A DNA stretch of 8,609 nucleotides from JAGBWK01 sp964490275 (GTDB lineage Bacteria; Bacteroidota; Bacteroidia; Bacteroidales; Muribaculaceae): positions 1 through 8,609 of the forward strand of contig CAZBBL010000084.1 of NCBI GenBank assembly GCA_964490275.1, given 5' to 3'. Below the pieces are notes generated by a model that saw nothing but the letters and a program-made list of their open reading frames with translations, had not been told where the DNA came from and did not search any database. The position numbers were made by a program, and so were the translations under genes. Below are positions 5,379 to 8,609 of the stretch, piece after piece. Numbering within the stretch: the first letter of the stretch is position 1; the number at the start of each line of letters is the position of its first letter.

Positions 5379-6350
5379 TTACAATCTTATTCCGGGCGCT
5401 GAGGCGATGTCGTGGATGCGTCGCAACTCGTCGTCGCAAAGTGGGGCAGAGCCGATGGCTTGGATGTTGTCGCGGATCTGGTCGACCGACGAGGCGCCGA
5501 CGATGACCGATGTGACACGACTGTCGGCCAACAACCATGCTACGGCCATTTGTGCGAGAGATTGACCGCGGTTGATGGCAATCTCGCGTAGGGCTTTAGC
5601 TGCGTCGATGCGCTGGAGCGTCACTTGCTCGCGCTGAAGGTATCCGGTAGAGCGGGCTGCACGGCTATTGGCAGGGATGCCGTTGAGATAGCGGTCGGTC
5701 AACAAGCCTTGAGCAAGCGGAGAGTAGCAAACGAGGCCACTGCCGGCCTGAGCTGCAGGGTCAAAGTTTTCGTTGATGGCCGAATCGTTGAATATCGACG
5801 CTCTGTATTGGCTTAGCAGACAAGGCACGCCGGCTTGACGAAGCAACTCGTAGGCTTGGCGTTGCTGTTGGACAGGGTAGTTTGATATGCCGGCATAGAG
5901 CGCTTTGCCGCTGCGCACGATATCGATGAGCGCCTGCATAGTTTCTTCGACGGGGGTAAAACCGTCGTAGCAGTGGCTGTAGAATACGTCGAAATATTCC
6001 AGACCGGTGCGTTTGAGGCTTTGGTCGCACGATGCTATAAGGCTTTTGCGCGAAGAGCCTGAGCCGTAGACGCCGGGCCACATATCAAAACCGGCTTTTG
6101 ACGATACGAAAATCTCGTCGCGGTGAGCAGCGAGGTCGGTCGATAATACTTTGCCGAAGGTGATTTCGGCCGAGCCGGGCGTGGGGCCGTAGTTGTTGGC
6201 CAAGTCGAAGTGGCAGATGCCGTTGTCAAAGGCGTAGAGCAACATTTTTCGAGCATTGTCGAAGTCGTCGACATCACCGAAATTGTGCCAAAGGCCGAGC
6301 GAAATTTCGGGTAGACGGACGCCACTTTCGCCACATTTTCTATAGTTCAT
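5379..6350 (-). CDS. Aldo/keto reductase, YghZ (L-glyceraldehyde 3-phosphate reductase)-like
   Basis: Cytosolic NADPH-dependent reductase of 323 residues, closely similar in pattern to E. coli YghZ, which reduces L-glyceraldehyde 3-phosphate and methylglyoxal-type aldehydes. The start MNYRKCGESGVRLPEISLGL matches the YghZ region CGKSGLRLPALSLGLWHNFG. The catalytic tetrad is intact: Asp49 (HFDLANNYGP), Tyr54, Lys85 (SSKAGFDMWPG) and His126 (FYSHCYD). Cofactor-side motifs are SGKALYAGISNY (147-158), CYSPLAQGLL (208-217) and VIVGASSVDQI (282-292). It lacks the 13-residue N-terminal extension of YghZ. One deviation: the usual QPxYNxLxR stretch reads QYRASIFND (181-189). It follows the HAD phosphatase gene by 65 bases with no convincing promoter, so the two are probably co-transcribed. 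The physiological substrate is inferred from family only. Confidence 0.93.
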   Translation of the reverse strand: MNYRKCGESGVRLPEISLGLWHNFGDVDDFDNARKMLLYAFDNGICHFDLANNYGPTPGSAEITFGKVLSTDLAAHRDEIFVSSKAGFDMWPGVYGSGSSRKSLIASCDQSLKRTGLEYFDVFYSHCYDGFTPVEETMQALIDIVRSGKALYAGISNYPVQQQRQAYELLRQAGVPCLLSQYRASIFNDSAINENFDPAAQAGSGLVCYSPLAQGLLTDRYLNGIPANSRAARSTGYLQREQVTLQRIDAAKALREIAINRGQSLAQMAVAWLLADSRVTSVIVGASSVDQIRDNIQAIGSAPLCDDELRRIHDIASAPGIRL

Positions 6351-6415
6351 AGTCGTTGATGGTCGTTAGAAGGGTTAACTTAGATGTTTGTCGACGCTAA
6401 GATAGCAATATTTTC

Positions 6416-7225
6416 TCAATTCAGGAGAAATTTGTCGACTACAGCAGCCACGCCGTCCTCTTCGTTGGATAGGGTAATGTAGTCGGCCATATCGCGCACC
6501 TTGGGTTGTGCATTGGCCATAGCTACGCCCAATCCGGCATAAGATATCATTGAAATGTCGTTGAATCCGTCGCCGACGCATATCATTTCGTGGCGTGTCA
6601 TGCCGATTTGGTCTAATAATACCGCCAGCGATTGAGCTTTGTCGATGCCCTTTGGCACGAGTTCGAGAAAATAAGGCTCTGAGCGATAGACCTCCATGCG
6701 CCCGTTGAGCACGGTTTGCATCTCGGTTTCGAGACGGGCCAATCGCTCAGGCTCGCCGACGATAAGGCATTTCGCTACCGGAAACGAGATAGCATCCAAA
6801 AAGTTGTCGACTTTTTTGGGTGTCATCACGTTGAGATGAGCTTCGCGCATTACGTATTCGTTGTCGGGATGTTCTGTCAGCAGGTATTTGCCGTCGTAGG
6901 TGAGGATGGCAAAATCGTTTTGCTTGGCGCAGTCGTAGAGATAGGGGAGCACCTCTTGGTCGAGCACCTTTTGGTGGAGCTTTTCGCGATTTTCCCAATT
7001 GATGATTTCTCCGCCGTTGTATGAGAGGATGTATCCTTGGTGTTTGTCGAGCTCGAGCAGATTGGCGATAGGGGCGACTCCATACGTTGGGCGTCCGGAG
7101 GCCAAGACGATTTTCACGCCTTGCTGTTGTGCTTTTTTCAGACGATTAAGAGTGTGGGGAGTGACCTGTTTTTTGCCGTTGGTCAAGGTGCCGTCGAGGT
7201 CGAGCACCAAAATCTTATATTTCAT
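6416..7225 (-). CDS. HAD-superfamily hydrolase, Cof-type (IIB cap) phosphatase
   Basis: Cytosolic phosphatase of 269 residues, the usual Cof/YidA-type size; such enzymes dephosphorylate sugar phosphates, flavin precursors or similar metabolites. Motif I is DLDGTLT (9-15, nucleophile Asp9 and acid/base Asp11) and motif II is LASGRPT (41-47, Ser43). Residues about 80-185 form the IIB cap. Motif III Lys192 lies in PKGIDKAQSL, and motif IV is GDGFNDISM (218-226). NEEDGVAAVV near the end is typical of the family. The ATG at 7225 is chosen over an in-frame ATG at 7279: the upstream option adds 18 residues unlike the family, and the promoter at 7250-7279 would lie inside the coding region. Specific substrate unknown. 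The aldo/keto reductase gene follows after 65 bases. Confidence 0.94.
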   Translation of the reverse strand: MKYKILVLDLDGTLTNGKKQVTPHTLNRLKKAQQQGVKIVLASGRPTYGVAPIANLLELDKHQGYILSYNGGEIINWENREKLHQKVLDQEVLPYLYDCAKQNDFAILTYDGKYLLTEHPDNEYVMREAHLNVMTPKKVDNFLDAISFPVAKCLIVGEPERLARLETEMQTVLNGRMEVYRSEPYFLELVPKGIDKAQSLAVLLDQIGMTRHEMICVGDGFNDISMISYAGLGVAMANAQPKVRDMADYITLSNEEDGVAAVVDKFLLN

Positions 7226-7249
7226 ATTATTCTTGCAACAATTACGCTG

Positions 7250-7279
7250 CAAAGTTACGAAAAATATCTTGTTCCCCAA
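7250..7279 (-). promoter_or_regulatory. Bacteroidota-type promoter for the HAD phosphatase gene
   Basis: On the - strand TTG lies at 7279-7277 and TAACTTTG at 7257-7250, spaced by 19 bases. The -7 box is identical to the one before folP. The ATG at 7225 is 24 bases past the -7 box, giving a leader of about 18 bases. Confidence 0.8.
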
Positions 7280-7294
7280 TAAGCTCTTAAAGAG

Positions 7295-7331
7295 CGACAG
7301 GCATGCCCGATTAACTCGGATATGCCTGTCG
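7295..7331 (-). terminator. Stem-loop downstream of dnaK, probable terminator
   Basis: CGACAGGCAT (7295-7304) pairs perfectly with 7322-7331. After a 2+2-base internal mismatch the stem continues CCGA/TCGG (7307-7310 with 7316-7319) around the loop TTAAC. It starts 27 bases past the dnaK stop on the - strand. A second small palindrome, GCTCTTAAAGAGC (7283-7295), follows at once. The trailing T-run is poor, so termination efficiency is uncertain, but the position just before the HAD promoter fits a transcript end. Confidence 0.62.
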
Positions 7332-7358
7332 TAATTGGTGGATTATCGTTATTTGATA

Positions 7359-8609
7359 TTATTTGACTTCTTCAAAGTCGACATCGTCGATGTGGCCGTC
7401 GCCCGAGTCGTTGGCCGAGCCGCCTTGTTGAGCACCGGGGTTGGCGCCTGCTTGCTGAGCATTGGCTTGAGCCTGAGCGTTGTAGATATCTTGTTGAGCG
7501 GCTTGGAACTGTGTTTCGATGTTTTTGATAGCAGCGTCGATGCCGGCGATATCTTGGGCTTTGTGGGCCTCTTTGAGTTGGTTGACAGCGTTTTCGATAG
7601 CAGCTTTCTTGTCGGCCGGAATCTTGTCGCCGAGGTCTTTGAGTTGTTTCTCGGTTTGGAAGATGATAGCGTCGGCTTGGTTGAGCTTGTCGATGCGTTC
7701 TTTTTCTTTGGCATCGGCGGCAGCGTTGGCGGCAGCTTCGTCTTTCATACGTTTGATTTCAGCGTCAGACAAACCGCTTGAAGCTTCGATACGGATGCTT
7801 TGCTCTTTGCCGGTTGCTTTATCTTTGGCCGATACGTTGAGGATACCGTTGTTGTCGATTTCGAAAGTTACTTCGATTTGAGGTATGCCACGCGGAGCGG
7901 GTTGGATGCCGTCGAGGATAAATTTGCCGAGGGTCTTGTCGTCTTTGGCCATGGGGCGTTCGCCTTGGAGCACGTGGATTTCGACTGAAGGCTGGTTGTC
8001 GGCAGCTGTAGAGAATGTTTCGCTCTTACGAGTAGGAATTGTAGTGTTGGCGTCGATCAATTTGGTCATCACGCCACCAAGGGTTTCGATACCTACCGAC
8101 AAGGGCACAACGTCGAGCAGCAATACGTCTTTGACATCGCCTGAGATGACTGCGCCTTGGATTGATGCGCCGACGGCTACCACTTCGTCGGGGTTGACGC
8201 CCTTAGAGGGAGCTTTGCCGAAGAATTTTTCTACTACTTGTTGGATAGCGGGGATACGGGTCGAACCACCTACCAAAATCACTTCGTCGATGTCGCTTGG
8301 TTGCAAGCCTGCGTCGCTTAAAGCTTGCTGGCAGGGACGTATTGTGGCTTGAATCAGAGAGTCGGCCAATTGCTCAAATTTGGCGCGAGTCAATGTCTTA
8401 ACCAAGTGTTGAGGTATACCGTTGACGGGCATGATGTAGGGGAGGTTGATCTCGGTAGAGGTAGTGCTTGAAAGCTCGATTTTGGCTTTTTCGGCAGCCT
8501 CTTTAAGGCGTTGGAGAGCCATCGGGTCTTGACGCAAGTCGATGTGGTGTTCCGACATAAATTCGTCGGCGAGCCAGTCGATGATCACGTGGTCGAAGTC
8601 GTCGCCACC
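7359..8609 (-). CDS. dnaK: Molecular chaperone DnaK (Hsp70), partial, C-terminal two thirds
   Basis: ATP-driven Hsp70 chaperone that binds exposed hydrophobic segments with DnaJ and GrpE. The last 416 residues are visible; the N-terminal part of the ATPase domain lies beyond the right edge. The frame is open to base 8609, starting GGDDFDHVIIDWLADEF, a typical late ATPase-domain segment. Next come DEVILVGGSTRIPAIQ (visible 108-123), NPDEVVAVGASIQGAV (139-154) and the interdomain linker DVLLLDVVPLS (161-171). The substrate-binding domain carries TIPTRKSETFSTAADNQ and FEIDNNGILNVSAKDK. An Ala/Lys/Glu-rich helical lid leads into a Gln/Ala/Gly-rich tail (about residues 377-397). The end HIDDVDFEEVK is the usual DnaK C-terminal motif. 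A GTG at 8588 is an internal Val codon, not a start. Nothing looks broken. Confidence 0.97.
   Translation of the reverse strand, partial: GGDDFDHVIIDWLADEFMSEHHIDLRQDPMALQRLKEAAEKAKIELSSTTSTEINLPYIMPVNGIPQHLVKTLTRAKFEQLADSLIQATIRPCQQALSDAGLQPSDIDEVILVGGSTRIPAIQQVVEKFFGKAPSKGVNPDEVVAVGASIQGAVISGDVKDVLLLDVVPLSVGIETLGGVMTKLIDANTTIPTRKSETFSTAADNQPSVEIHVLQGERPMAKDDKTLGKFILDGIQPAPRGIPQIEVTFEIDNNGILNVSAKDKATGKEQSIRIEASSGLSDAEIKRMKDEAAANAAADAKEKERIDKLNQADAIIFQTEKQLKDLGDKIPADKKAAIENAVNQLKEAHKAQDIAGIDAAIKNIETQFQAAQQDIYNAQAQANAQQAGANPGAQQGGSANDSGDGHIDDVDFEEVK

Noticed and set aside
6397..6404. TATCTTAG on the - strand as a promoter for the aldo/keto reductase
   Set aside because: It differs from TAnnTTTG at one key base, and no TTG or TTTG is found 19-20 bases upstream; co-transcription with the HAD gene is simpler.
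7335..8352. + strand open frames opposite dnaK
   Set aside because: Low-complexity shadows of the conserved dnaK coding sequence.
7359..8588. A shorter gene starting at the GTG at 8588
   Set aside because: The frame remains open to the window edge and the residues upstream (GGDDFDH) are conserved DnaK, so this GTG is an internal Val codon.

Overview
The window reads as a piece of a Bacteroidota chromosome, most likely order Bacteroidales and possibly a gut Muribaculaceae-type lineage; the family-level guess is inference. The reasons are three promoters of the Bacteroidota sigma-ABfr type (TTG or TTTG, 19 bases, TAnnTTTG), the folP-cdaA gene pair, a C-terminal domain resembling type IX secretion (T9SS) sorting domains, a DnaK tail ending in VDFEEVK, and starts without clear Shine-Dalgarno sequences. 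All genes left of about 2.69 kb are on the + strand and all genes right of it are on the - strand, meeting at one strong shared terminator.

Left arm (+ strand): the 3' end of an NSS-family sodium-coupled transporter (1-650) overlaps by 4 bases a 100-residue single-span membrane protein with a very basic tail (647-949). A clear promoter (955-985) then drives folP (dihydropteroate synthase, 1012-1863) and cdaA (membrane diadenylate cyclase making c-di-AMP, 1892-2668). A perfect 15-bp hairpin (2691-2724) closes the unit.

Centre (- strand): a two-gene, ATGA-coupled unit reads right to left. The first gene (5290-4871) encodes a 139-residue exported protein with a short beta module and a C-terminus resembling a T9SS sorting domain, but no cargo domain. 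The second (4874-2751) encodes a 707-residue exported parallel beta-helix protein of the Cthe_2159-like carbohydrate-binding type, which lacks such a sorting domain. Their promoter (5313-5343) is embedded in a perfect 15-bp inverted repeat (5314-5361). This pair is the most unusual content of the window.

Right arm (- strand): a YghZ-like aldo/keto reductase (6350-5379), a Cof-type HAD phosphatase (7225-6416) with its own promoter (7250-7279), a hairpin (7295-7331), and the C-terminal two thirds of dnaK (8609-7359, running off the window edge). The HAD and reductase genes are probably co-transcribed. Apart from the beta-helix pair these are housekeeping genes. I see no tRNA, rRNA, CRISPR, insertion sequence or phage gene, and no gene-free stretch reaches 300 bases.
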